A stretch of 64,000 nucleotides of DNA, taken from NCBI RefSeq assembly GCF_001449115.1, contig NZ_LAIJ01000009.1:496001-560000 (forward strand), written 5' to 3'. A model generated the notes under the pieces. It had not been told where the DNA came from, ran no database searches, and worked only from the letters and a program-made list of their open reading frames with translations. A program made the position numbers and the translations under genes. Each line of letters opens with the position of its first letter. The stretch's first letter is position 1. Shown piece by piece: positions 1 to 9,255 of the stretch. Source of the stretch: Occallatibacter gabretensis. Its GTDB lineage: Bacteria; Acidobacteriota; Terriglobia; Terriglobales; Acidobacteriaceae.

Positions 1-2013
1 ATAGAACGTCACGCCCGGATACTGCTTTGCCAGCACCTCGCGGAGTTTATCCACATACGGCTCCGTCGGATGGTGCTTTGCCGTCAGCGTCACCTGCACG
101 TCCGCATCCGCCGTGCCCACCACACCTGTGGTCGAATACGAAAGGTTCAGGCCCGAATACGGCAGGCCGATGTTATCCACTATGCTTTCAACTTCGCTGC
201 TGGGGATGTTCTGCCGGATCGTCGCATCCACGCGATCGCACAGCGCGGCCGTCTCTTCAATACGGGTGCCTGTATGCGCGCGCAGGTGAATCTTGAAGGC
301 GCCCGAATCCACCTGGGGAAAGAAGTCCTGGCCCAGAAACGGCGCCAGCGCCACCACAGACCCCACGGAGAAGAGAATAAACAGAATCAGAAACACGGCC
401 GCATGCTCGACGCATGTGGTCAGCAGCCGCAGATAGCCAACGCGGATATTTTCAAAGTGGTGCTCAAAGCCGAGTTGGAAGCGCACCAGTGGGTTGCGGC
501 TCGTCTTCTTCTTTTCCGCCTCAGCCTCGTCGTGTTCCTTGAGCAGGTAACGCGCCATCGTGGGAACAATGGTTCGCGAGAGCAGGTAGCTGGCCAGCAT
601 GGCGAAGCACACGGCTTCGGCCATGGGCACAAACAAGTATCGCGCCACGCCGCTCAGGAAGAACATCGGCACAAACACAATGCAGATCGAAAGCGTGGAT
701 ACCAGCGCAGGAGTGGCAATCTGCGCAGCGCCGTCCAGAATCGCTTGCTCGATCTCCTTGCCCGATTCCAGGTTGCGGTTGATGTTCTCGATCTCCACTG
801 TCGCGTCGTCTACTAGGATGCCGACAGCCAGCGCCATTCCGCCCAGCGTCATGATGTTGACCGTTTCATGCAGCAGGGCCAGAACGATCAACGAGCAGAG
901 GATCGAGAGCGGAATCGAAACCGCGATGATGAGCGTGGAGCGCCAGCTCCCCAGGAAGACCAGGATCATCACGGCCGTCAGGCAGGCGGCAATGATCGCC
1001 TCGCGAATCACGCCGTCAATTGCACCACGCACAAAGATCGACTGGTCGCTCAGCGGATCAATCTTCAGCTGCTGCGGAAGCTGTCCGCGCATTCCATCGA
1101 TCTTCTCGTACACGCCCTTGATGATGTCCAGCGTGGAAGCCGATCCCGTCTTCATGATGCTCATCAGGATCGCGCGCCGCCCGTCGATGTGCACTATGTT
1201 CGTCTGCGGTGGATAGCCATCGCGCACGTGCGCCACGTCGCGGATGTAAACCACCGCGCCGTTCGCCGCCTTGACCGGCATATCATTCAGTTGCGCCACA
1301 ACGCTTGGCGCGGAGTTTGTCTCAATCGCATATTCAAAGCGGTCGACCTTCAACGTGCCGGAGGGCGCAATCAGGTTCTGCGCGCTCACCGCGTTCACCA
1401 CGTCGGCTGGCGAAAGCCCGCGCGCCTGCATCGCCGGCACATCGATGTCCACCTGGATCTGCCGCTGCTTGCCGCCATACGGATACGGCGTCTGCGCGCC
1501 TTCCACCTCCGCAAGCTGCGTGCGGATGGTGTTCTGGCCCAGATCGTTCAGCTTCTGTTCATCCAGCCCCTCGCCGGAAAGACCAAGCTGCAGTACAGGC
1601 ACGCTCGAAGCATTGAACTGGATGATGAACGGCGGCGTGGTGCCCGGCGGAAGACTCCGGAGCTGCACCTGCGAGATCGATGTGACCTCCGCCACCGCCG
1701 AAGCGATATCCACACGCGGCTGAAAGTAGACTTTGATGACCGCGATGCCGTTCAACGAATTCGATTCAATGTGCTCGATATCGTTGACGGTCGTCGTCAT
1801 ACCGCGTTCGCTGTTGGAAACGATGCGGTTGGCCATTTGATCCGCAGACAGGCCTGTAAACTGCCACACAACCGTGACGACAGGAATGTCGATATTCGGA
1901 AAGATATCCGTCGGCATCGAGAGAATGCTGTAGATGCCAAGGATCAGAATCAAAAACGAAAAGACGACGAAAGTGTAGGGCCGCCTTAGCGCAAGCCGGA
2001 CAATCCACATCAT
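1..2013 (-). CDS. RND efflux transporter permease, N-terminal 671 residues (runs off window)
   Basis: Inner-membrane proton-driven pump subunit of the AcrB/MdtB/CusA superfamily, which would work with a periplasmic adaptor and an outer-membrane channel. Translating the minus strand from 2013 gives an open frame to base 1 with no stop, so the C-terminus lies outside the window. Visible features are the N-terminal start MMWIVRLALRRPYTFVVFSF with the first membrane helix, a long periplasmic porter domain, then hydrophobic helices from about residue 340. The conserved RND segment GILVDDATVEIENI in the membrane domain carries the proton-relay aspartates. The Met-Met start leaves codon 1 or 2 as initiator. 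The substrate cannot be told from sequence. It resembles drug/solvent (HAE1) pumps more than metal pumps, but this is an inference. No adaptor gene lies upstream within the window. Confidence 0.9.
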   Translation of the reverse strand, partial: MMWIVRLALRRPYTFVVFSFLILILGIYSILSMPTDIFPNIDIPVVTVVWQFTGLSADQMANRIVSNSERGMTTTVNDIEHIESNSLNGIAVIKVYFQPRVDIASAVAEVTSISQVQLRSLPPGTTPPFIIQFNASSVPVLQLGLSGEGLDEQKLNDLGQNTIRTQLAEVEGAQTPYPYGGKQRQIQVDIDVPAMQARGLSPADVVNAVSAQNLIAPSGTLKVDRFEYAIETNSAPSVVAQLNDMPVKAANGAVVYIRDVAHVRDGYPPQTNIVHIDGRRAILMSIMKTGSASTLDIIKGVYEKIDGMRGQLPQQLKIDPLSDQSIFVRGAIDGVIREAIIAACLTAVMILVFLGSWRSTLIIAVSIPLSILCSLIVLALLHETVNIMTLGGMALAVGILVDDATVEIENINRNLESGKEIEQAILDGAAQIATPALVSTLSICIVFVPMFFLSGVARYLFVPMAEAVCFAMLASYLLSRTIVPTMARYLLKEHDEAEAEKKKTSRNPLVRFQLGFEHHFENIRVGYLRLLTTCVEHAAVFLILFILFSVGSVVALAPFLGQDFFPQVDSGAFKIHLRAHTGTRIEETAALCDRVDATIRQNIPSSEVESIVDNIGLPYSGLNLSYSTTGVVGTADADVQVTLTAKHHPTEPYVDKLREVLAKQYPGVTFY

Positions 2014-2415
2014 AGGGCTGGTTCTCGCTCCAGAGCCGGGCCGATCGACACCGGTTTGCCTGCGGGCAATACTCGCAGAAAAAACCTGCTTTACGGTCGA
2101 ACCCGCGGGGGTCCATGTTTCCTTGAAGTTCTAGGTTAGACCATGCGGATGATGGAGCGCAGCGTTTGCTCCAATGCATGACAATAACATCTCACAGTGT
2201 ATGAGACGTTAGGAACACCGGAAACGACGCATTATCTGCCTGCTGGCGAAGTTTGACCTTGCTCTAATACACCGAAGTGACTCAATCCTTTTACATGAGC
2301 AGGTCATGCAACAACGGGAGCTATTTTTGCTCCAGATCTAGGAGCGAGGAGCGCCGCATACCCCCTGTATGTAAGCGAGGAGCGACAACGAAATGGACAA
2401 AAAGAGCCCCGTTGA
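2014..2415. other. 402-bp intergenic region upstream of the RND gene
   Basis: Holds the promoter side of the RND gene and the 3' flank of the phosphorylase gene. No credible ORF was seen; the short frames here lack a ribosome-binding site or homology. A 17-bp imperfect palindrome at 2190-2206 is the only regulatory-looking motif noted. Confidence 0.5.
2190..2206. promoter_or_regulatory. Possible operator palindrome upstream of RND pump
   Basis: The arms TCTCACA and TATGAGA form 7-bp half-sites with one mismatched pair around a 3-bp centre, about 180 bp before the pump start codon. The size and symmetry would suit a TetR- or PadR-type dimer, which often controls RND pumps. No regulator gene is visible nearby, so this is only suggestive. 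Confidence 0.25.
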
Positions 2416-4179
2416 TTAATCGGCAAAAGCCGCCTCGACTACTCGCGCTCCATCCAGAAGCTGCACCGGATAATAAGCGTTCCGCGTGTACTGCTGCACC
2501 ATGCGATTCGTATTGAAGAACGTACCATTCAACGCCAGCGTGGTCCGCATAATCCGCGCCCACTTCACCGGATCCTCGCGATATAACGGCACTACCGCGT
2601 TTTCGAGTTTGTCATACAGAGAGGTAGCTTCCTCGGCGTCGTCCTTGCCATCGGGAATCGCCCAGCCCGTCACGCCCTCAAAGCAGCCCTCAATCCACCA
2701 GCCGTCCAGAATCGACAGGCTCGGCACGCCGTTCATGGCGGCCTTCATGCCGCTGGTGCCGCTGGCCTCGTACGGACGTCGTGGCGTATTCACCCACACA
2801 TCCACGCCGGAAGTCAGCAGCGCGCCCAGGTCCCACGCATAGTTTTCGAGATACACAATCTTCAGCAGACTGCTTTCGAGCTCTGAAGCCCTTTCAACAA
2901 CCTCGCGAATCAGCGCTTTACCCGGCTCATCCTGAGGATGCGCCTTGCCTGCATACAGAATCTGCAATCCGCCCGCCTCCGCAGCAATCTTCTTGAGCCG
3001 CTCCGGATCAGTAAACAACAGATTTGCGCGCTTATATGTCGCCACACGCCGTGCAAAGCCGAGCGTCAGCATCTGCGGATCGAGCTTGTGTCCGCTCCGC
3101 TGCTCCACGGCCGCAAACAGCTCCCGCTTGGCTCGCGCGTGCGCCTTCAGAATCGCATCCTCCGGAAGATCAATTGCATTCCGCAGGTACAGGTGGTCGC
3201 GCCGCCATGCGGGAATATGCTGGTCCAGCATGAGCTGCACCGGCGTTGAAATCCACGTCGGCCCGTGCACCCCATTTGTAATCGAATCAATCGCATACTC
3301 CGGGAACATCTCCCGCGAAACCTTCCCATGCTGCAACGCAACGCCGTTGGCATAGCGCGAAAACTTCAGCGCCAGCAGCGTCATATTCAACATTCCATCC
3401 TTGAAGCAGCCCAGCCGTTCCAGGTGCGAGGAACGGTCCGAACCCATGATTCGGTTCGTCTGCTCGCTACTGAAGCGATCGTGCCCTGCCGGAACAGGCG
3501 TATGCGTGGTAAAGACGCACTTCTGCCGCACCAGCTCAATGTCGGCATCCGTCGCAAATCCCTCCGGACCGCCGCCCATCGCGCTCTCCACAAGCGCCAG
3601 CGTCAACAGCGCTGCATGACCCTCATTCATGTGGAAGACATTGACTTCCAGGCCCAGCGCCGAAGCCATGCGCACGCCGCCCATGCCCAGCACAATCTCC
3701 TGCTGCAGCCGGTAATTCGTGTCTCCGCCGTACAGATGGTCCGTCAGCCCGCGGTCCCAGCCCGAGTTGCCGTCCACATCCGTGTCCAGCAGATAAATCG
3801 GAACCACGTGGCCCGATTGCCCGGTGAGGTCGTACCGCCAGGCGCGCACTGTAACCTTGCGCCCTTCAATCGACACTGTTACGCGAGCGGCTTCTTCCGC
3901 GCAAAACTCCTCTGGATTCCACGGCTGCACTTCCTCGGACTGCTGTCCGGTGCCGTCCAGATGCTGCTGGAAATACCCCTTGCGGTGCAGCAGCGTAAAC
4001 GCTACCAACGGCAGGTCCATATCAGCCGCGGAACGCAGCGTATCGCCGGCCAGCATGCCCAGGCCGCCCGAATACGTCGGCATCCCGGGGTTGATCGCAA
4101 TCTCCATCGAGAAATACGCCACCCTGCCCGTTGTCGGCAGAGTCAAATAGCTAAACGGCTTTGCGGATGAATTATGCAT
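2416..4179 (-). CDS. glgP: Alpha-glucan (glycogen/maltodextrin) phosphorylase, short type
   Basis: GT35 phosphorylase that releases glucose-1-phosphate from alpha-1,4-glucans in the cytoplasm. The chosen ATG at 4179 gives 587 residues beginning MHNSSAKPFSY and is preceded by GGAGGG about 12 nt upstream. The longer open frame to 4380 adds a non-conserved basic leader. The N-terminal segment VAYFSMEIAINPGMPTYSGG and the glycine-rich GGLGMLAGD are typical of the short alpha-glucan phosphorylase subfamily. The PLP-binding lysine lies in EASGTSGMKAAMNG at about residue 479, followed by LDGWW. It sits downstream of galactokinase on the same strand, but 339 bp apart, so co-transcription is uncertain. 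Together the two suggest sugar-phosphate mobilisation. Confidence 0.93.
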   Translation of the reverse strand: MHNSSAKPFSYLTLPTTGRVAYFSMEIAINPGMPTYSGGLGMLAGDTLRSAADMDLPLVAFTLLHRKGYFQQHLDGTGQQSEEVQPWNPEEFCAEEAARVTVSIEGRKVTVRAWRYDLTGQSGHVVPIYLLDTDVDGNSGWDRGLTDHLYGGDTNYRLQQEIVLGMGGVRMASALGLEVNVFHMNEGHAALLTLALVESAMGGGPEGFATDADIELVRQKCVFTTHTPVPAGHDRFSSEQTNRIMGSDRSSHLERLGCFKDGMLNMTLLALKFSRYANGVALQHGKVSREMFPEYAIDSITNGVHGPTWISTPVQLMLDQHIPAWRRDHLYLRNAIDLPEDAILKAHARAKRELFAAVEQRSGHKLDPQMLTLGFARRVATYKRANLLFTDPERLKKIAAEAGGLQILYAGKAHPQDEPGKALIREVVERASELESSLLKIVYLENYAWDLGALLTSGVDVWVNTPRRPYEASGTSGMKAAMNGVPSLSILDGWWIEGCFEGVTGWAIPDGKDDAEEATSLYDKLENAVVPLYREDPVKWARIMRTTLALNGTFFNTNRMVQQYTRNAYYPVQLLDGARVVEAAFAD

Positions 4180-4518
4180 GAAATAAAAGCGCCCTCCGGT
4201 GTTCCGTACAAAAAAGGGGAACAGATATAAGTCAAAGACACGTCTTTTATCGGATTGTGTCAGGCTTTTGTTAAAAATCGCCTGAGTCTTATTTGCCTTG
4301 ATTCTAACAACATTCCTAATACTCAACCCGTCCCACGAGCGGGTCAGTTTGGATACAGCTTTAGGCCGTCTATAGTGCACCCAAAAACAATGTGCGCAAA
4401 ATCAACAACTTCAGTACTTAAAGTGGCTATGAAATTCCACAACCAGACTGAATCGCAACTTCCACTTTATGATTGTACGGAACTTTCTAATACAGCTTTG
4501 TCCGCTTAGATGAGCCAT
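4180..4518. other. 339-bp AT-richer intergenic region between galK and glgP
   Basis: Probably contains the end of the galK transcript and the glgP promoter and leader. It is visibly richer in A and T than the flanking genes. No ORF with a ribosome-binding site was seen, and no strong terminator hairpin was found by eye. Confidence 0.4.
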
Positions 4519-5670
4519 TCAGACTTTCCGTGCACCGTCTGAGGCGTGGCATATGTGAATTTGTGGTTGAATTCCCGTCCGCGTTACATACCTCATGGCC
4601 AGCTCCGCTGCAAATTCTTTCGCATGATCAGCCTCCACCAGGTTCACCGTGCAGCCGCCGAATCCTCCGCCTGTCAACCGCGCTCCAATCAAGCCCGGCA
4701 AATCCTGCGCCAGCTCTACCATCGCATCGGCTTCTACGCAGCTTGCTTCAAAATCGCGGCTGTAGCTCCAGTGCGCCTCTGCCATTAGCCTGCCCAGTTT
4801 TTTTCTCTCGTTTTGGATCAGCGCATCGGCAGCCTCGACGGTCCGCTCGTTTTCGCTGATCACATGCCGCGCGCGCTTCACCGCCTCGGGCGACATCTCG
4901 CTGCCCCACTTCTCCAGATCTTCCAGCGTGGCATCGCGCAGAAACTTCACCTCAGGCCGGTGCCGGCCAATCACCGCCGCGGCCTCCTCCACCTGCGCCC
5001 GCCGGCTCGTATATTCGCCGCCCGTCACGGCGTGCTTCACCATTGTGTTCGCAATCACCAGCGCCACATCCGGTGGAATCGGCGCCAGCTTGTAGCTCAA
5101 ATCCCGGCAATCGAGCAACAGCGCATGATCCTTCTTTCCGTTCGCGCTGATGAACTGGTCCATAATCCCGCAGGCTGAACCCACAAACTCGTTCTCTGCC
5201 CGCTGACACAGCCGCGCCAGCTTTGGTCCAGGAATCTCCGCGCCAATCAACGAAAGCACCGCCAGCGCCGTCGCCACCTCAATCGCAGCCGAGCTCGAAA
5301 GCCCCGACCCCAGCGGTACATCGCTCCAGATGCTCAAGCTGAAGGCCGGAATCGTGTATCCCTCACCGGCAAGAATCGCCAGCACGCCCAGCGGATAATC
5401 GCTCCAGTAATGATTGGCCGCCGCGGGCAACGCTGCCGCATCAAAGCTGCGTTCTTCCTTGAAATTTTCCGAATAAATGACGATCTTGCCATCGCTTCGC
5501 GGCGAAATCCCCGCCAGCGTGGCAAAGTCAATCGCCGCCGGCATCACAAAACCCTCGGCGTAATCCGTATGCTCGCCGATAATGTTCACCCGTCCCGGCG
5601 CGGCAAAGATCTCCGGCGCGGCTCCAAACCGGGCCACATGAAGCGAACGCAAATCTGCGGAACTCTGCAT
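4519..5670 (-). CDS. galK: Galactokinase (GHMP kinase)
   Basis: Phosphorylates galactose to galactose-1-phosphate, the first committed step of the Leloir pathway. The 383-residue length is normal for the family. The galactose-kinase signature GRVNIIGEHTDY is at residues 26-37. The ATP-binding GHMP motif PLGSGLSSSAAIEVA lies near residues 115-130, and the C-terminal GHMP motif LTGGGFGGCTVNL is present. The ATG at 5670 follows CGGAG with about 3 nt spacing. The other Leloir genes (galT, galE) are not adjacent. The upstream gene on this strand is a PLP decarboxylase with no obvious pathway link. Confidence 0.95.
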   Translation of the reverse strand: MQSSADLRSLHVARFGAAPEIFAAPGRVNIIGEHTDYAEGFVMPAAIDFATLAGISPRSDGKIVIYSENFKEERSFDAAALPAAANHYWSDYPLGVLAILAGEGYTIPAFSLSIWSDVPLGSGLSSSAAIEVATALAVLSLIGAEIPGPKLARLCQRAENEFVGSACGIMDQFISANGKKDHALLLDCRDLSYKLAPIPPDVALVIANTMVKHAVTGGEYTSRRAQVEEAAAVIGRHRPEVKFLRDATLEDLEKWGSEMSPEAVKRARHVISENERTVEAADALIQNERKKLGRLMAEAHWSYSRDFEASCVEADAMVELAQDLPGLIGARLTGGGFGGCTVNLVEADHAKEFAAELAMRYVTRTGIQPQIHICHASDGARKV

Positions 5671-5763
5671 AGTTCTCCGAACCTAAAACGCCCTAATACC
5701 CAAAACCAGCAATGACAACGTTTTCTTTAACACTTGTAGGTACTGTCATTTCTTTACCCAATA

Positions 5764-7152
5764 TCAAGCTTGCAAAACCTCCGCCGTCGCCGCATCCAGC
5801 TCGCTCCAGATGCGCGGCAGCCACGGCTCGTGCTCCGGTTTCATCAGCACGGATCGCAGGCACGTCACCGTCTCCTGCACATCTTCCGCCGTATCCGGGT
5901 CGGAAAACCAGCGTTCCGGCAATTGTACAAGCGCCAGATGCAGGTTTCTCTTTGCGCAGGCGTCAAAGATTGCCTGAGCCCTCGCCGAGGCCTGCTCACC
6001 GGTCTTTGCTTTCACCTTCCAGACCACAATATCCAGCTCCGGCCCACGGCGCAGCGTCTCAAATCGTGCATCTTCCAGCAGCCTTCGGTCCAGCTCCACT
6101 GCCGCGCGCCGTCCCGCCGCCAGCCCCTGCGCAAACTCACCATCCCGCGTCAGCGGAAGCAGCTGCATCGTGGCCCACAGCGCCACCGCCGCCGCACCGG
6201 CCCGTGAACACTCCAGGCTGATCTCCCCAAGATGCAATTCCTTCGATGTGAAGTACGTGTACGGCGAGTCGTGCTTGTAGAACCGCCCCACCCCGGCATC
6301 CCGAAACAGCACGCACCCGCAACCGTACGGCTGCAGCCCATGCTTGTGCGGATCAACCACAATGGAATCGGCCTGAGAAATCGCCTCAAAGGCTCGCCGA
6401 GTCGACTCTTCTAGTTGATCCCGAATCAGCCGGAAATATCCCCCATACGCCGCATCCACATGCACCCGGAAGCCATACTTCTCACGCAGCCCCAGAATCT
6501 CTTCCAGCGGATCGATCGCGCCGATCGCTGTCGTACCCAGCGTCACCACTACCGTTCCCACTTCGCCTTTGTGCAGCTCATGTTCTAGCGCGTCAAGCCG
6601 CATCCGCCCACGCGCATCAGCCTCCACTGCGGAAAATTCCAGCTTCAGCACGCCGGAAATCCTTCCATGCGTATAATGCGCTTGTTCCGAACCAACAATC
6701 CGCTTCCCCGGCGCAAGCTGCCCCGCCACCCACAGCGCCTCCAGGTTCGCCATCGTCCCGCCGCTGGTCAGGTGCCCCAGAAACCCGCCGGAACCAGACC
6801 CGCCCGAACTAGATTCACAACTCCAGCCAAACATCTCCGCAATCCCGCGAACCACCTCAATCTCCATCTCGGAGCTGGCCCGCCCGCCATCCCGCGCATG
6901 ATTGTTCGGATTGACCGCCATGGCCAGCGCGTACGCCGCCCGCGCCACCGGATGCGGCGGCTTCAGCATCTGCCCTGCATACAAAGGATGGAAATACGGA
7001 TAGTTGTCGCCCAGCCGCGCGGCGGTTTTCTCAAGAACCGCCTCTATTTGAAGCAGATCAACTGATGCGTCTACCTTGGGCAAAGCGGAAAATTCGCCGG
7101 CCAGCCGCTTCTCGGCCCTCGCCAGCAATTCGGAAACAGGATGGGGAATCAT
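5764..7152 (-). CDS. Group II PLP-dependent amino-acid decarboxylase
   Basis: Aromatic-L-amino-acid / glutamate decarboxylase family (PF00282), 462 residues, cytosolic, fold type I PLP enzyme. Visible family motifs include NYPYFHPLYAGQML near the N-terminus, a SGGTMANLEAL cofactor segment, HVDAAYGGYF with the PLP-pyridine aspartate, and VDPHKHGLQPYGC with the Schiff-base lysine at about residue 270. The ATG at 7152 has GGAGG about 5 nt upstream. Substrate specificity (aromatic amino acid, glutamate or aspartate) cannot be read from these motifs. It may form a loose same-strand group with galK, 93 bp downstream. Confidence 0.88.
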   Translation of the reverse strand: MIPHPVSELLARAEKRLAGEFSALPKVDASVDLLQIEAVLEKTAARLGDNYPYFHPLYAGQMLKPPHPVARAAYALAMAVNPNNHARDGGRASSEMEIEVVRGIAEMFGWSCESSSGGSGSGGFLGHLTSGGTMANLEALWVAGQLAPGKRIVGSEQAHYTHGRISGVLKLEFSAVEADARGRMRLDALEHELHKGEVGTVVVTLGTTAIGAIDPLEEILGLREKYGFRVHVDAAYGGYFRLIRDQLEESTRRAFEAISQADSIVVDPHKHGLQPYGCGCVLFRDAGVGRFYKHDSPYTYFTSKELHLGEISLECSRAGAAAVALWATMQLLPLTRDGEFAQGLAAGRRAAVELDRRLLEDARFETLRRGPELDIVVWKVKAKTGEQASARAQAIFDACAKRNLHLALVQLPERWFSDPDTAEDVQETVTCLRSVLMKPEHEPWLPRIWSELDAATAEVLQA

Positions 7153-7446
7153 GCGCCCTCCACCCTATCACGCCCGGCGGGCTCATAGCTCTCGAATCCG
7201 GCCGCATTTCGATTTCGCAACCAAACGAAAGTCTCAATTCCTCAAATGCTTACGAACGGACCCTTTGGAACAGGGCAATGCGGAACTGACGTCCTATCCC
7301 ACCCATGGACCTTCAGAAGGGTGCTACAATTGGCACAGCGTTAGAGTCGAACCGGGCGTGAGCAGTACTCGCCCAACCAAGCAAGATTCTGCCAGTGGCC
7401 GCTCCGATTCATCCAGCGCAATTCAACACCAGGAAACACGATCAAA

Positions 7447-7647
7447 ATGGAACAAGGTACTGTGAAGTGGTTCAACGACGCGAAGGGCTTCGGCTTCATC
7501 TCGCGTCAGAATGGCGAAGATGTTTTCGTGCATTACTCAGCAATCAACGCGAACGGCTTTAAGAGCTTGCAAGAAGGCCAGGCTGTTCAGTTCAACGTAG
7601 TTAAGGGGCCCAAGGGATGGCAAGCTGCCGACGTGCAGCCTCTCTAA
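7447..7647 (+). CDS. Cold-shock domain protein
   Basis: Single CspA-type OB-fold protein of 66 residues that binds single-stranded RNA/DNA and acts as an RNA chaperone. RNP1 (KGFGFI) and RNP2 (VFVHYS) are both present after the usual start [17 protein letters not shown]. The gene is monocistronic and ends in a clear hairpin terminator. A roughly 290-bp region without a gene precedes it, consistent with the long 5' leader common in csp genes, though I see no definite thermosensor structure. A TACAAT hexamer at 7325-7330 could be a -10 element. Confidence 0.95.
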   Translation: MEQGTVKWFNDAKGFGFISRQNGEDVFVHYSAINANGFKSLQEGQAVQFNVVKGPKGWQAADVQPL

Positions 7648-7692
7648 TCTCAAAGGCCGGATTCCGGCAGAATCTTAGCAACGCAACCTTTT

Positions 7693-7720
7693 GAAGGGCT
7701 GGGAGCAATCCCAGCCCTTC
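7693..7720 (+). terminator. Hairpin terminator after the cold-shock gene
   Basis: Perfect 11-bp stem GAAGGGCTGGG / CCCAGCCCTTC around a 6-nt loop, 46 bp after the csp stop codon. The following T-tract is short (GCTTTCG), so it is a weak-tail intrinsic terminator. Confidence 0.75.
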
Positions 7721-7920
7721 GCTTTCGCCCCCGCAAAAGCGTGCATCGTTCAACCGGCTGAAAACCCCACCCCAGGCGCGTTCTCACCCCGCGGGGAAGT
7801 CGTCGCCCGCGTAGTAAGCATTCTTGCTTGCGCCCAGGGTAAGCTTGAGTAACTTCTGCATACTGCCACCCGCCGCGCAGAGTTAGCCATTACACAAAGG
7901 TGGGACTAGTTGGCCCCACC

Positions 7921-9180
7921 TCATTTCTTCGCCACGCTCACCGTGAGAAACAGGTCTCCATCGCCCGCTGCCACCTTGAAGCTGCGTCCAGTCTGTCCGG
8001 TTGCGGCGCTCATCCGAGGCTCAGGAAAGCTCACCATCACTACATGGTTAGATGGCGGATTGAAAACCGCTTCGCCGCGCTCGTATTTTCTCGTAAATGC
8101 GCCTGAGAGATCCGGCCGGTCGGGATTTGCGAGTGGTCCCACAGCCTTCCCCAGTGACTTGTCCCAGAAACCGTACCAATCGTGCAGATGGTCCGGTGTC
8201 GGCAGGCTGTTCGGATCAGAAAACAGCACATATCCGTTGGAAAAAACCAGCGCGAGCGTCGTCGTCGCGCGCATTGCTGCATAGTCCGTCCGCCCGCTCT
8301 GCCACCATGCCTCCAGAGCCGTAAACGCAGGCTTGCGCAGGTGATTTTCGCCCCACACCATGTTCACAGCAGCGGTGTGCCAGTCCGGAAAGAACTTCGA
8401 TCCCAGCCCCTCCATGTACATCCCATTCAAATAGCTCGCAGTTCGGGCCGGCAGGGTATTATTCACATTTCCCAGAAGGATGGCCTTTTCGCCTGCCGCC
8501 GCGCGAATCTTCCGGATCAGCGTCACCCGATCGGCTCCCATCTCATCGTTGTCATGCCACCAGTCCATCATGCAGCCGTCAAAAATTCCGGTGCGCACGA
8601 GTGCGCCGCATAACGCCGCCACCTTGTCCTGAAACGCCGAATTGGAGAAATCCAGCCTCGACGAGCGGTACTCCGTGTTCGTGCTCTCAAAGCGGTCGTT
8701 CAGCGCGTCATGCTTCCACCACGGCGAATCTGCCGGGAGATAACTCTTCGAAGCCGAAAAGTAGTGAATCTCCGCCAGAATCAGCATCTGCGGATTCGCA
8801 GCCAGCAGCCTGGCGCGATTGCTCCGCGCCGCCTCGATGCTCTCCGCAGTGAACTCCGGCGTAAGCACTACATACTGCAGTCCCGGCCTGAGCCTCAGGC
8901 CCAGACTTCTCCAGTCGGAAAAGTAAAGATCGTGGCGCGCAGTGGTGGCCGCCGCAGCCTCCACGCCCGGCAGCGGAACAACCCGTCCATCCGGCAGCGC
9001 CCGCAGATTTTCCGTACCATTCCACGCCTGAAAGGTCGAAGGAAAATTGCGCCCGGCAATCCGACCGGCAACCGAATCGAGCCCCCCATCCGGTACAGTT
9101 GCGGCCCCTTGTGCCGCTCCGATGCCAAGGGACAGAACCCACAGAGCCAGCGCCGCGCCAATCCTGATTCCGGAATTCAT
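7921..9180 (-). CDS. Secreted glycoside-hydrolase-like protein of unknown specificity
   Basis: 419-residue exported protein. A signal peptide is visible in MNSGIRIGAALALWVLSLGI followed by AAQG. The start at 9180 was chosen because the two upstream in-frame ATGs (9192, 9225) would add a charged leader before the signal; 9225 remains possible. The body looks like a TIM-barrel sugar-hydrolase relative: it has MLILAEIHYF, then GIFDGCMMDWWHDNDE with an acidic pair at a strand end, then LLGNVNN and MYMEGL. This resembles the hypothetical glycosyl-hydrolase families (GHL15-like), but I cannot assign a CAZy family. It is divergent from thrS. Confidence 0.6.
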   Translation of the reverse strand: MNSGIRIGAALALWVLSLGIGAAQGAATVPDGGLDSVAGRIAGRNFPSTFQAWNGTENLRALPDGRVVPLPGVEAAAATTARHDLYFSDWRSLGLRLRPGLQYVVLTPEFTAESIEAARSNRARLLAANPQMLILAEIHYFSASKSYLPADSPWWKHDALNDRFESTNTEYRSSRLDFSNSAFQDKVAALCGALVRTGIFDGCMMDWWHDNDEMGADRVTLIRKIRAAAGEKAILLGNVNNTLPARTASYLNGMYMEGLGSKFFPDWHTAAVNMVWGENHLRKPAFTALEAWWQSGRTDYAAMRATTTLALVFSNGYVLFSDPNSLPTPDHLHDWYGFWDKSLGKAVGPLANPDRPDLSGAFTRKYERGEAVFNPPSNHVVMVSFPEPRMSAATGQTGRSFKVAAGDGDLFLTVSVAKK

Positions 9181-9255
9181 CGCGACTGCCATGCTACACG
9201 CTGCTCTTAAATCCCTGGCTTTCATTTATCCTGAATCGTTACCTCAAGATCACTT

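Noticed and set aside
868..1989. 373-residue plus-strand frame opposite the RND gene
   Set aside because: Arg/His/Asp-rich shadow of the RND coding strand, no domain; the RND frame shows clear family motifs.
9181..9255. T-box or riboswitch before thrS
   Set aside because: Only 30-75 bp separate thrS from the divergent gene, too short for such a leader, and no specifier hairpin is visible.
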